Below are positions 19,923 through 31,619 of a DNA stretch of 47,192 nt, in pieces. The DNA lies in assembly GCA_001969505.1 (NCBI GenBank), contig LSSK01001557.1, positions 1-47,192 of the forward strand, in the 5' to 3' direction. Below the pieces are notes generated by a model. The model was not told where the DNA came from. It was given only the letters and a program-made list of their open reading frames with translations, and ran no database searches. Every line of letters starts with the position of its first letter. Position 1 is the first letter of the stretch. A program made the position numbers and the translations under genes. The DNA is from Zancudomyces culisetae. Its lineage: Eukaryota; Kickxellomycota; Harpellomycetes; Harpellales; Legeriomycetaceae.

Positions 19923-21680
19923 TTTCTATTTCTGTATTTTATTTATGCTAAAAAGATGATAATGGTGTAAAAATTTGACCCAAAACAAGTTCGACTAGTA
20001 GGAATGTTGTATCTAGCAATGGTGACTTGTGTAATACCTTTCTTTGTGTAAATGCTACTTTTTCTTGAAGTAGGCATGGATTCAGAAGGGCGGATACCCC
20101 TTTTTATATCCAAGTGCGAGCATAATTTCCCACAGTTTCACATACATATAGCTATGCATTTGGCTTTTACCAGATTATACTCTAATTTAACACAAACGTC
20201 CTGAATGCTAGTGAACCATCTGCGTATTCACAAAACAAACATATCTATGGTTTACTAAAATCACAAACTTGAATTTTGGTGATTAATGTCTAATATTCAA
20301 GGTTGATCATCAGTTCAATTAAAAAGGTGCATTTTTATGTAGGGTTTGACAACCAGAATTTCCAGTAATTTAACCACCATTAGTGTTTAGCTAATGGTGT
20401 AGATAAAACCATAAAGCTCCTTTTTTAAATAGAATAAGAATAGTAAAAGGATAATGGGAATCATTGATTTTCTTTTAAATCCTAAAAGGTGTTTCGGCTA
20501 TACTACCTTAAATCCATTCAAAAATTCTATCAATTTCAACTAGCTGATTTTTTAATACAAAAAATTATCTTATTCAGTTTGCCATTTTTGATTGAATTTT
20601 CTATTAACACAGTATTCAATTAATACGAGTACACATACATGTGATTTATACATGACTTAATTGTAGTGTATATTTCAGATAGGGTACAAACTGGTTGTTT
20701 AAAAAATGCGTACTCCCAGTAGCAGACTTTGATAGCGGTATCCAAATTGATTCACTGGCAGTGTTTACAACAAAACACTTGCTATTATACACCAGTAAAA
20801 AGAATCTTTACCAAACAGTATCCTGTGTGGTATCACAAAAACTTCAAACATTGGTCGTCTATATGAAGTGGTATCCTCTCTACTCACTCTTTTTCAATAA
20901 CTCAGCGATCCCATAGCTGGCTGGACATGTCACTGAAATATGTGTTACATCGAATATAACACAAATGTGACGCTCCTTTTTACTACAAACTTCACTCTTT
21001 GTAAAACACACCCAATGGATCAGAAAGAGAGAAATGTTTTTGGATGCACAATGATTTTAGTGAACGTGTGAGTTTCTAGTCGGATAGAACACGAGATGTC
21101 GAATACTTGATTAAACTGACAAAAAAACATGCAGGGATGGAAAAAGAAGAGGAAGAAAGATGGTTTTTGTATTGAAAAAGATAGAATTGTAAACTACAAA
21201 AATACTACGACATAGTTTAATTCTACAAAAAAGCGTAGATTCATTTTCAACTGGTTCGTAGTAATGTTAGTATACTATCATCAAATCCGACAGATTTCTA
21301 TTTTTGTGAATCTTCATAGATGGTGTATCCAGCAGTCTACATTGTTCAATGTTGTAAGAACATGATTCCACAACTTTAAACAATTTTATGCAGTGTTGTA
21401 GGAGTAGAACTCCAGTAAAAACACAGCTACAAACAGGCAAGATTGAATGTACCAAACTGCGACCGATGAGTTGAGTACATCCAGACTTACATGTTTACTT
21501 TCAAATAAAAGCAAATGTAAATGCGATTGCTGGTATTAAGATAGTATAGACCACTCAGTTATCAGTGTATAATTTGTGCACACAAAAGTACGCGTTCTTG
21601 TATAAAACAAAGAAAAAGCATGGCAGAATTTAGATTGAAAGACAGTGCAAAGCATCCAGTCGTATCTTTACAAATCAGTT
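19923..21680. other. Intergenic, Cys-rich gene to OXLD1-like gene
   Basis: 1.75 kb of AT-rich DNA. TATAAAAA on the minus strand (20108-20101) is the likely core promoter of the Cys-rich gene. The frames at 20695-20916 and 21267-21455 show no family features and are not called. Confidence 0.45.
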
Positions 21681-22077
21681 TTATTCGTTCAGCTTCCTTA
21701 TCAATGCATTAAAAGCTTCAATAGATGGGTCTATTTCGCTTTGTAATTCGGCTTCGTTAAGCATTTTTGGTATCTGATTTTCATTAATTCCTTGCCTCAA
21801 GAATTCAGTTCTTAGATTTCGTGCCTCTGCTTGGAATTTTGCAAGATCGAGATCGTATATGTTCCACACACAATTTTTACAAGCACTAATCAAAATAAAA
21901 ATTCTAGTTGGGTGCAATCAAAGCAAAAAAAAAAGTTTATAAAATACACCAGGGTATAATAAATGCATTACCTCATGCAGCACATTTCAGAAGTAGGCAA
22001 TGTGGGTTTTAGTGGTAGTTTTTCTAGCTCGTGTTTTACGTTTTTTTCATCCCGTAGGTCAGGGAAAATCTTCGAAC
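21681..22077 (-). CDS. Oxidoreductase-like (OXLD1-type) protein, 5' exon unresolved
   Basis: The last exon (21885-21681) follows acceptor TTAG and encodes ACKNCVWNIYDLDLAKFQAE plus a C-terminal helix to KLNE. The exon before it ends at 21972 with donor GTAATG (intron 21971-21886, 86 nt); joining gives EMCCM-S-ACKNCVWNIYD, the C-C-M-S-x-C-x2-C-V-W hallmark of the fungal oxidoreductase-like N-terminal domain and human OXLD1. Upstream residues read SKIFPDLRDEKNVKHELEKL. This frame has a stop about 20 nt before an acceptor-like AATAG at 22079-22077 and no ATG, so another 5' exon is needed; I could not place it with confidence. ATG 22166-22164 is close to a TATA box but in another frame. OXLD1 proteins are mitochondrial and their biochemical role is not settled. 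Confidence 0.7.
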
Positions 22078-22189
22078 CTATTGCTGGTATGATTTATCAA
22101 AGTTATGAATTTTGTCATTTCTCTTCTAGATATGTCATTATAAGTATAATTATTGAAAAGTACCATTTGTAGAGTTGTGACGTGTGCCT

Positions 22190-22197
22190 CTTTTATA
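22190..22197 (-). promoter_or_regulatory. TATA-like element near the OXLD1-like gene
   Basis: TATAAAAG on the minus strand, 24 bp upstream of ATG 22166-22164. It is either the core promoter of the gene or lies inside a 5' intron, since the first exon is unresolved. Confidence 0.35.
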
Positions 22198-22784
22198 CTC
22201 ATTTACGCAATGGGAGTGTTCGAACGTAAATCTTGATTTTGGCAATACCAGAGTGCTCTCTAGTTTTCCTAGTAATTTAAAATAATGGCTCATGATAAGA
22301 CATAACTTCAAGTTGATCCGGATAGTTTGTGAAAGTCAATGTGGTAACTAAATATATTGAAATATATTGAGGTTTAAGTTTCTGAAAAAAAGGTAGAGTT
22401 CTAACATTTAAAGAATTATTAGTAATCGTAGTTTAAATGGTACTACGTATTAATAAGCATGAAATCTTGGCTCTCCTCTCTCCCCCTTCTCCCAAAAAAA
22501 GGAACTAATTTTGATTTTGATTTTTGATTGAGATGATGAAAAAATTACAAAAACATGATTGTACATGAAAATTAGGTTGAAAATTGGTTAGGAAAATGCT
22601 GTGCAGAGATTTGAGATGATTATAAGACCAACAATGCTATTATTGTACAAAAATGAGATAAGGGTGGCAGAAGAGATGAAAGAATCGGATATAGGATGGA
22701 GTTTGTGTATACTTGAATACTTTTCCTTTTACACTCAATGCTTGTTCTTCATAAAAACATTGTATATGAAGCAAGCATAAAGTA
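22198..22784. other. Intergenic, OXLD1-like gene to ZIP gene 3' end
   Basis: AT-rich, with no independent gene seen. It may hold an undetected 5' exon of the OXLD1-like gene. Confidence 0.4.
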
Positions 22785-24194
22785 TTAAGCCCAATGCCCA
22801 ACAATAGACATTCCCGCTGTTCCTAGATACATTGATAAAAAACAGCAGATTTTACGCCAGTTACGCATTTCCAAAAAATCCCGTGAGCTGAACTCCGGAA
22901 GAATAAGATCTACCACAGATGAATAGAGTAAAATACCCGAGCATATGGCCTCCATAAACCCGAGGACGATGAGCGATGATGGTGATCTGGGAGCAAATGA
23001 CGAGTGAATAGACATTCCAATTACTTGGCCCAATGGCGTTGAAAACATATATACCGCTGCACCAACAAACATCAGCTTGTGTTTTTTGGAATTGCTGTAC
23101 AAATCGACCAGTCTTTCACCCATTGCAATTCCTTCAAAGAATTGATGAAATGAAAGCGCGATGGCCAGGAGTTTGGCGGTAGACTCTGATGTCATACCAA
23201 CTGTGAGTCCAACAATTACAGAGTGGAAGGAAACGCTGAATTCTAGAATATATGATGAAATATCCCTTTTACGTTTGCTGTCGAGTAACCGCAAACCATG
23301 TCCATGACCAGAGTTTGCTCCACTACCTAAACCCTTTTGGCGTACAATGTCATCTGAATCCGTAGTGTTTTTATAAGTGCAGTCAGTCTTAAGCTCTAAT
23401 ACGGCAGCATCTCCTAGGATTGCATTATTACGAGAAAATTCATTTTTGTGTGAATTAGCGGTTTCTTTTTCTGTAATTTCTATTGTTTGTAAATGTGGCA
23501 TGCTTTCACTACCGGACAGGTACAATACCATCAAGTGTTCAAACAAATGCATAAGGAATATCGACAAAATAAATAACACTTCAGAATAATGAGCGTAATT
23601 TCCCAAAACCGGCCTAACACATACGTCTTTTAGACGTGACAGTGAAGAGGTGAATATGTGTACCATCCTAAAAGTATCAAGGCGTTCATGTTAGAATATA
23701 GAAGAATGAGTTATAATCGGGCCACTAAAGATGAGGTGTATTTATAGTATAATACTAGAACAGAAACCCAACAAACAAAAAGTTACTTACGCTGTAGAAA
23801 AAATCACGCCGATACCAAAGAACCTGCTAATATCCATTACTACAGCAGGCACACGGAAAACTCGTGTGGTTTTGATCAAAACAGGAAATATTGCACCTAC
23901 TCCACCCGCTATAAGAACGGAAAAAAACGCAATCATCTGGGATCCAAAAGTCCATTTAAAATCCCCTGTTCCATAACAACTAGCAGCATTGTCTGCCAAA
24001 TTTTCCCTTCTATCCAATCGTTTAAATTTCGAGTGTGAATCTGGGTACTCTATTCCTGAGTCCAATAAAATTTTCGCCATATTGTCTGCTAACTCCGCAT
24101 TTATCTTGCTCTTGTTCAGTGTCATATAAAGTAGAAAGCCCAAAAGGAAAAAAGTGATTATTGGTGTACTTGCTTTGCCAAGAAAACGCCCCAT
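22785..24194 (-). CDS. ZIP-family zinc transporter (ZRT-like), two exons
   Basis: Membrane importer of zinc or related divalent metal, of the fungal Zrt1/Zrt2 type. Exon 1 is 24194-23791 and exon 2 is 23667-22785; the intron (23790-23668) has donor GTAAGT, a TTCTAAC branch and acceptor TTTAG. The product is 428 aa. An N-terminal hydrophobic segment (ITFFLLGFLLYM) is followed by a short hydrophilic part, then the ZIP core. Conserved features: GAIFPVLIKTTR (TM II region), GIGVIFSTAMVHIFTSS (TM III, with the metal-site HI), HSVIVGLTVGM (TM IV signature with metal-binding His) and HQFFEGIAMGE (TM V signature). The variable loop before TM IV has a His-containing stretch, NSGHGHGLR, and is charged. 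The start is the ATG at 24194; upstream in-frame sequence has no other ATG. ZRT1 or ZRT2 orthology cannot be decided. Confidence 0.9.
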
Positions 24195-25086
24195 TTTGGC
24201 ATCCAGCAAGCTCTCGTAACTAGAAGGATAAACGGCTCGGTGGTGTAAATAGCGCTATTGTGCGGAGTACTATTGTTGTTTCATTAGAGAATAGACCAAG
24301 ATCGTTTGCTAATACTTATTATTTCCACATATACACTTTACGGTGACGAAAACGAAATGAATATAAAAATATGTACACTTTATTCTAGTTTAGTACAAAA
24401 TTACCGGGTATATTCTAAATGATGTTTTAAATGATTTGCTAGGGAATTGTCACGAGAAAATAAAAATATAAAAAGAGAAATCAAATTTCTTTTGCACAGT
24501 GGCCCTATTTAATAAAAATCACAGAAAATCCTACAAAATTACCCTATTTAGTACATTAGTCAATTCCGCTCCAGCCCCTCTAGGAACCTCTATACACACA
24601 GAGCGTTGGTTCAATGGGTTTTTTCTCTTCCTCTTCCTGCTTCCTGCTCCCTGCTCCCATATTCATATTCATATCCTTTATCATCCGTCCTTTATACTCT
24701 TACTGCTTTTAAAAATATATAGTTTCAGGAATGATCTTCAAACTGTTAATCCACGACTTACCATCAAGAAAAATATGTTTTGGTTTTGAGCTAGCGAAAC
24801 ACAACCACAAAAAGTCAATTATACAACTTGCCTATATGTGGCTCCACTCGATCTTTTTTTCTGTATCAGATAGGATACCTAAACATATTCCTTATAATCC
24901 AACAACTCATGTTATACCTTTACGTGACAAATCAATTGAAAATACAATGCGTATTAGTTAGACAAAGGTTTATAAATTTTATTGTTGTTAAATTTATATT
25001 ATAAAACACGGCAGAGCTTGGAACACTTTGTGGGTTAAAATACTAGGATAAAGGGAAGGAAAGGAAAGAGCGGGAAAACCAAATGA
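24195..25086. other. Intergenic, ZIP promoter to ICL1 3' end
   Basis: AT-rich, 0.9 kb; holds the ZIP promoter on the minus strand and the ICL1 3' UTR. I saw no clear Zap1-type zinc response element. No gene is supported. Confidence 0.4.
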
Positions 25087-26853
25087 TTATTTAAATTGGG
25101 ACTCAGTAACACCCTTACCCATAGCTGAGGTAGCAGATACACCGCCAGACGACAAGGCCATAAGTCCATCAACATAGGCAGCACCTGACCATTTTTGATG
25201 TGAAAGTGTCTCAACACCATTGATTCTTTCCTGGCGCTGGATTCCATCGACATATGCCAACATTCCACGCTTCTTGAAGTCTCTAGAAAATACGTCTGTC
25301 GACAACCCTGTGGCATGGAAACCAGCAAGTGTGATGAATTGCCATACAAAGCCAAGCTTAGACAATTCAGGAGAGAACTCTAGAATTTGCTTGTCATTCA
25401 TACCAGCAGCATCCCAGTTAAATGAGGGTGATAGATTGTATGCAAGAAGAATGTGTGGGTGTGCTGCAATGACTGCGTTGGCAAACTCAGTAGCTTGGGC
25501 CAAAACGGGCTTTTCGGTTTCCATCCAGAGGAGGTCAGCATATGGTCCAAATGCAATGGCTCTCATAATACAGGCCTTGGTTCCACCACGGTAGCGGAAG
25601 TATCCTTCGCGTGGTCTTGGCATCTCCCAGTCCCAAAAGACTTCAGTGGTGACACGTGAGCCGAAGGTGGATGCTGCTAGTTTTCTTGCGTCAGCATTGG
25701 ACAGCTTGATGGAGTTGGCCCTGAATGCAGAAATGGTGCTTTGTGGAGCATTGTTTTTCTTGGCCCATGTGGATACAGCATCTTGGTATGTCATGATGTT
25801 AGCCTTGTTCAACCATTCAGCCTCGATAGCAGCCAAGTCGGCTCCAGATACACCTTGGGCGTTCTTTTCGCTCATCAAGATTGCCAAAGGTTGAAGGTCT
25901 GGGTTGGTTGAACCCAAAATGAATGGATGATCACGTGGATCGATGTTGCTGGTGATCAGAGTGGCTGCTTCAGCATCGGTTCTGGCAACCAAAACTGTCT
26001 CAGTGCCCATAATGTCGAATTGAGCACGGATTGCAACAAGACGGTTGATGTGTTCTGACACTGGAACCAATACTTTTCCGGCCAAGTGACCGCATTTCTT
26101 TGTACCGGCAGCCTGGTCTTCAATATGGATACCAGCGGCTCCTCTTTCAACAAACATCTTTGCTAGCTTCATAACCGCTGTAATTCCTCCGTGACCAGTG
26201 TCGGCATCAGCAACAATTGGTCTCAAGAAATCGACTTTCTTTGATCCAGCACGAGCCTCTGGTGTCATGTTATAGCGTTCTTCATTTTGTTTGCGGTCAT
26301 GGAACAATTGGGCCATGAAAAGGTGTTCGACCTTGTTTGGAACAGTGTCCATAGGATAATCAGCAAGATCTAGATAAAGTATACATTTTTTGAGCATACC
26401 AAGTTAGTGTATGAGCAAAGAGAGGGAGCTGGAATGAAAGAAATATAAAAAAAAACTTCATAGGGCCAGGGTATTTGGGTTTATAAAAATATGTAGGTTA
26501 AAGAATTTACCTGGTCCTGGTTCGTGGCTGGTGCTGGCAGTGGAGGAGCACTGCCATCCAGATACATATACAGTATCAAGATATTTCGCCATCTGAGCTA
26601 CTTGGATAGGATCAAGACACCCAAAAGTTGTTGATGAGGTTTTGTTTGCCTTGTGTTCTAGGAGAAGTGCGTGTAGTTTTTTGGCCATTTCGTTTGATGG
26701 GTACTGTACTTGCAAGCTTCCTCTCTTGGAAACTATGCTTTCTGCTGAATATGGTCTAGTGATATGCTGGAAACGGGGACTGCTCCACCAGGCTTTGACC
26801 TGGTTAACCTTTTCAGCGAATTCACGTTGTTCGGCTGCCTCTGTGCTAAGCAT
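25087..26853 (-). CDS. ICL1: Isocitrate lyase, two exons
   Basis: Glyoxylate-cycle enzyme that splits isocitrate into succinate and glyoxylate, needed for growth on acetate, ethanol or fatty acids. Exon 1 is 26853-26511 and exon 2 is 26369-25087; the intron (26510-26370, 141 nt) has donor GTAAAT, branch CACTAAC and acceptor TCTAG. The join gives [19 protein letters not shown], as in other fungi. 541 aa, near the usual 550. Diagnostic: [17 protein letters not shown], catalytic [16 protein letters not shown], and [10 protein letters not shown] near the C-terminus. The protein ends ESQFK, not a canonical PTS1, so a cytosolic or weakly peroxisomal location is possible. It is in the same orientation as the ZIP gene. 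Confidence 0.97.
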
Positions 26854-29415
26854 TTTTACACTATCTTGAACAAGGTATTCTTTAATCCTATACGGTATCT
26901 GTGACCTATGATATGAAAAAAAAGTACAAACTCTATCGTACAGATATACTTTGTGAGTTTTTCTTTATGCTTTTGTTTTTAAGCTTTTTACTTTTTTTTT
27001 TTCGTTATTCAAATTGGACAATCCAAGCTTTATATACATTTGAAACAATAAATATAAGAAACTAGATTAGAAGATGCAGTTACAGAACATGATTTTTGCA
27101 TATTAACCAAAATAAATTTGTCTTGATTGTAGTTTCTATTTGGGCTAGTCAAATGAAAATATTTGGGGGGGAGAATGAGTGCAAAACAGGTTTCAAGCAA
27201 GGTAGTTTGCAAATAAAACTAGCATAAGATTCTTTTTTTCGTGCAGTTCTCAAGAAAAGTAACACTGACCACATTCCAGACGCAAAACACCAATTTTGCT
27301 TTGATCTTAATGGGTAGCACTCTAAATGCAAAAATTTCCACAGCCATACATTTCGTTATCAGTTTGTCAATAGTAATATTTTAACTTTGCTCACCTCCCC
27401 CTCCCTCCCCCCCTTATAAAAGCGGAACAGAAACTTTCATATGCAAAAGAATAACCAATTAACGATCACCCTTTCTCTCCCCCTCATAATTTTCACGTTT
27501 TGACAAAAAAAAAACTACCAAGGCAATGGCAAAGTGATGATGGGTTTTATCATTCCTCTAAAACCTTTTGCCACGCAAAAGCGTTAGTATGGTCAGTGAA
27601 ACAATTAATTTATCAGCTGAAGGTGCCCATCACCAACTAACTACTAAAAAAAACGGAACATGATAAAAACACACCATTCTTTTTTTGCTTGCTGTGGGTT
27701 AAAGCTTAGTTGTAATATGTAAGCAACCTTATTGTATTTGCAACCATCATCAAGTTCCAAGATAAAGACAAGTGTAGATGGACACCCTCTGTCGCTGAGC
27801 GAGTAAATCACAAACATCCATTTATCTGTACTGCTTGGGAATGTATGGCTTGGATTACGATGAGCCAGTTGGAAAAGAAGGATAATGAGATTGTTAGACC
27901 TCAGTGATTTTTGTTTTGTGTCGATTAGCTAATTGTTTGATTGTAAAAAAATCCAGGTATATTTTGGCCAGTGAATGGATGCTTGCTGATAAGCGAACGT
28001 GAATATATGAACCAAGATGGTGTAGTTTTTTCTGCAGTAAAAGCCGCGTTTTTTGTTTCCCACCAACAAAGTTTCCCTGCCCATATTAGCTTTTATGATA
28101 GTAATAATATGCCCTCACCTCCCCCCCAAAAAAAAGACATCATCTTTGTAATTTGTCATAAAATGTCATGATAAGTGATAAGAGAAATTAATATAATCCC
28201 TCTCCTGAAGATGATATATGTGAAAAGTATTACAAACCTTTTTGCCTATATAAAAAAAAAGATGCCTGTTGTACCAAAACATTCGTAAAATAAAAAACAA
28301 GAAATGAAAAGGAGAGAAGAGGAAAAGTTAAGCTAAGGATGTACACCGCTACATATTTCGGGATAAAAATGGTTTGTATTCTTTGGTACTGGCAATCAAC
28401 CGCCATTTTTTTTTCCAAATATATTGCATTACAGAACACTCCTTCCGCTTTTCCCCGCCACCTTTCTCGCCACCTAAACAAGCTTACTCTACTTTGAGTT
28501 TCTGCAGTTTGTAAATTGAAAGTGTCTCATAAACAAGAAAAAGCTCATTAGTTGCAAAAAGAAAAAGAAAAAAAACGTGTTTTAAAACACGGCATAGGTG
28601 TATTTGTATATTCGTCACCATGCTTAGTAATCGCTTTTAACAAAACATACTCTGGGTCATTAGGATGTACTACATCAGGAAAAATACGCTTGGTGAAATC
28701 AGAGCATGTGTTAAAGTGCCAACCAAACCGAGTATTACCATTATGTTAACTGTGATATTCGAGTTAAACAGTGTTGGGTAAAACTTATAAAATTAAAATC
28801 ACAACTCAACTATTATCATGGATTATATTATCCAACTAAATAAATAAAAACTTTTCTAGATATACAAATAAACTCATTCAAGAATGCTATAATGGTGCAT
28901 CAAGTAGCTAAGGGGATACCTTTACAACCAGAATGGTACTTTCTTTATACACCAAAACCCAGTTTCAACCGGGTTGTGACACCTTTTCCTTTTGGTATAA
29001 GTGTTGTGTTATCCAGTGTGTTGAATTTACTGAGCATATATATGCTTCTTTTTTTTACGAGTCTTTTTTAATCTATGCAATGTTTTAACTATACCTACTC
29101 GTCAATGTTAATATATCAATTAAATAACTGCTAATTTAATGGGGGAGGAGGGGGAAAAAAAAGAATAGCTATAGTATAAAATTTTTTCTATTACAATATA
29201 ATTTGACAATCAATAAAAATAAAAATAAAAATAAATTAATTGAAAAAGATGTGTATAAGGAGTATTCCGAAAGATTAGCAACTCGAGTTACAAAGAAAAT
29301 AGTATATCGAATCCACTAAAAAATACTCTGGAAGCATACAGCTACAAATATATAAAACAAGATTAAAGATAATAGCTAAAATAAAAAAAGAGAAAAGTTT
29401 TGATTGAGAGGAAAA
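26854..29415. other. Long intergenic region upstream of ICL1
   Basis: 2.5 kb of AT-rich DNA without a supported gene. TATATAAAG on the minus strand (27036-27028) is the likely ICL1 TATA box. A long regulatory region is common for carbon-source-regulated ICL1 promoters, but no specific carbon-source element is claimed. Frames at 27971-28171 and 28552-28749 lack family features. Confidence 0.45.
27028..27036 (-). promoter_or_regulatory. TATA box of ICL1
   Basis: TATATAAAG on the minus strand, about 175 bp upstream of the ICL1 ATG. Confidence 0.45.
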
Positions 29416-29875
29416 ATGTTCAACGCAATAAAACGAACTGGAATAAGAAACTATGTAAGTTTATACTAGTCGATGGAAATTTGTGCTTGTGCTTGTATTT
29501 GTACTTGAATTCATGTTTAAAGATACACTTTTGGGAGTGAGGTGTAGTGGCACAAAATTCCAGTCATATCCATATCCTTTATTTCTAAAAACAATCAAGG
29601 AACAAGCTAAAATATATGAATATAAATCAAATTACTAGGCAAATTATGAAATGAAAAACTATACAACTATAAGACTACTAAAGAAACGAAACCAGAACCA
29701 GGATCAAGGCGAAAACGGGGCAAAGATAGCCGAGCTAGAGCGCCAGAAAAAAAGGGAGGACAAATGGTTCATTGTTGAGTATGTAGCATGGTCATTATTG
29801 GCTAGTGTGGCATATTACACAGTTATCAAGAAGCAAGAGATTGAAGAATTCAAGGAAAAAATCGAGCTCTTGTAA
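29416..29875 (+). CDS. Small single-TM protein, probably mitochondrial, two exons
   Basis: Exon 1 (29416-29454) encodes MFNAIKRTGIRNY and ends at a GTAAGT donor; intron 29455-29638; acceptor ACTAG; exon 2 (29639-29875) continues ANYEMKNYTTIRLLKKRNQ. The product is 91 aa. The N-terminus is basic and free of acidic residues, like a mitochondrial presequence. A charged helix (ELERQKKREDKW) precedes one membrane segment (FIVEYVAWSLLASVAYYTVI), and a short coiled coil (KKQEIEEFKEKIELL) ends the protein. This layout resembles small inner-membrane assembly factors such as INA17, but I see no clear sequence match. The TAA stop overlaps a perfect GTAAGT, so a further 3' exon is possible. Converges with RPB10. 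Confidence 0.6.
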
Positions 29876-30286
29876 GTACTTGTAAAATCTATTGTTCTTC
29901 TTGTTTTACTTGGAGGAGATCGTAGTTTGCTCCAGCCTGGTCAGCAGAAAGCCCGATTTCAGAAACTTGGACTTTTTCGTAAGCTACAAGATTGCAGATA
30001 GACAAAGCAAATTTTTCGTTATAGAGATTAGAATGTTTAATATTTATTTTTTCGTTTTTGTTGCAAAAAAAAAAGAGTACATCAAAAACATGTACTCTTT
30101 ACATTCCTCACACACACACACACATACACACATTTTTTTTTCAAAGAGCTTTTATCCAATCTTTCAGATTGCATTTAATAAAGAACAAGAACCAACGTAT
30201 ATATAGTAAGATTTCACTCATCGATTCAACCATAAATAAATGGCTAGTATCAGATCAAAATAGTAAAAAGTATAAAAACGAAACTT
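29876..30286. other. Convergent intergenic region before RPB10
   Basis: AT-rich; holds 3' UTRs and a CA microsatellite. A hidden last exon of the upstream small gene cannot be excluded because a GTAAGT overlaps its stop. Confidence 0.4.
30109..30132. repeat. (CA)n microsatellite
   Basis: CA dinucleotide repeat with one interruption (CATA), followed by a T tract. Confidence 0.85.
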
Positions 30287-30625
30287 TTACTTACGATTGT
30301 ATTGTAGTAGCTTTTCAATTAAATCAACGTGGGTCAACAACATTCGTCTGCAGCAGTATCTGTTGAGGCCCAGAGCGGTAAGTGCATCACTATTACCAGT
30401 GTAAATAAAGCAACAAAGTTGTGGATTTAAACATGATTCACAAAAGATATAATTTCCTTCGTAACCGATATTATGATTAAACAAGGAATTTTTTACAAAA
30501 AGAAAAAAAAAAAGAAATTTTAAGGCTTACCCTTCTGAATAGTCTAGTTGTAACAAGGCCAAGTACGATTCCCATCTGTTACCAACAACTTTACCACAAG
30601 TAAAACAACGAACTGGAATAATCAT
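30287..30625 (-). CDS. RPB10: RNA polymerase subunit ABC10-beta (Rpb10), two exons
   Basis: Small zinc-binding subunit shared by RNA polymerases I, II and III; nuclear. Exon 1 is 30625-30531 ([32 protein letters not shown]) and exon 2 is 30389-30287 ([33 protein letters not shown]). The intron (30530-30390, 141 nt) has donor GTAAGC and acceptor AATAG, phase 2. The product is 65 aa, near the 70 aa of yeast Rpb10. The unusual zinc site of the family, C-F-T-C-G plus R-Y-C-C-R-R-M, is complete: CxxC near residues 7-10 and CC near 44-45. The C-terminus lacks the few extra residues (LEKRD) of yeast. Identity is unambiguous. Confidence 0.96.
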
Positions 30626-31619
30626 TTTGTATTTTGTACTTTTATTATAAAATCTTAATAAAGGAAGGAGAAAGGGGGAAGGGAAGTGAAGATCTGATAG
30701 TAAAATTGTTAATTTGATTTAGTAACAAGTATATACAACAAACAGTTATTATAACCGATAGTATATATTTTTTTGATTTTAAATTATTTTTATTATTTTT
30801 TATTTTTTAGTATTTTTTTTGTAGTTGGTATTCAACTTTGTATATTACACGTATAATATAATTATATAACCACGTAAAAATGATTTCCACTCAATTTTCT
30901 GGTTCTTTTTTTTTTTGTCTTTTTTTTTTTTTTGGCAAAACTCTCTCTTTTTTACTCTCCCAAAAATATATAAAAAATTTTTTAATATTTTTACTCGAAT
31001 TTTTGAGTCATAAAAGTTGTATTACTTTTCAACAAATTGGTTGTAGGTAGAGTTATTTGGACAGAAAGAAACCAAATAATTTCTCCCTCTCTCCTTTCCC
31101 CCACACCTCCCTCCTACACCTTCCTACATCTCCCTCCTACCCCCCCAAAACATTAACTTGATGATCTCTAATAAAATCTAAAAATTAATAAACAAAAAAA
31201 CTTTAAAGCGTAAAGTGAAAAGCGAAAAAAAAAAACAATCGAAAAAAAAAATTTTTTTTTCCTTCTTTTGACCTATAAAGGACACTAACTATTGGATCAC
31301 CATGATTTTATTTCCGCAATTCGCAAGCATTTTGCAGGTAAAAAAGAAAAAAAAAATTTTTTTTATTATTGTTTTTGGTAAACTTTAAAAAGCTTACACA
31401 AGATAGGGTAGATAGAGAAAGTGTGTGTATGAATTGAGTGAGCGAGTTAGCGAGTGAGTGTGTAAGTGTGTGTGTAAAGGTTTTTTTTTTTCAACAACTT
31501 GTATATCCAATATTTTGTAAAGCAAGAAAATAAAAAACTCTTTAATAGAAAATTATTTAAATAAAAAAAACACTTGAAATCAAAACATTCGAGAGAAAAA
31601 AAAAAGGCTATAAACAAAA
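30626..31619. other. Divergent intergenic region RPB10 / SSZ1
   Basis: 1 kb, very AT-rich, between divergent RPB10 and SSZ1. It carries several A-tract/T-tract palindromes: A6T6 near 30972-30983, A10T9 at 31242-31260 and A10T8 at 31347-31364. No gene. Confidence 0.5.
31242..31364 (+). promoter_or_regulatory. Paired A-tract/T-tract elements upstream of SSZ1 (RRPE-like)
   Basis: A10T9 (31242-31260) and A10T8 (31347-31364) lie about 360 and 256 bp upstream of the SSZ1 ATG. The core AAAAATTTT matches the rRNA-processing element bound by Stb3 in yeast ribosome-biogenesis promoters. A similar pair precedes NAN1. The reading as RRPE is inference; long poly(dA:dT) tracts also exclude nucleosomes by themselves. 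Confidence 0.4.

Noticed and set aside
20695-20916. 73-codon frame between the Cys-rich and OXLD1-like genes.
   Set aside because: It begins at a non-ATG codon, has no family similarity and sits in AT-rich intergenic DNA.
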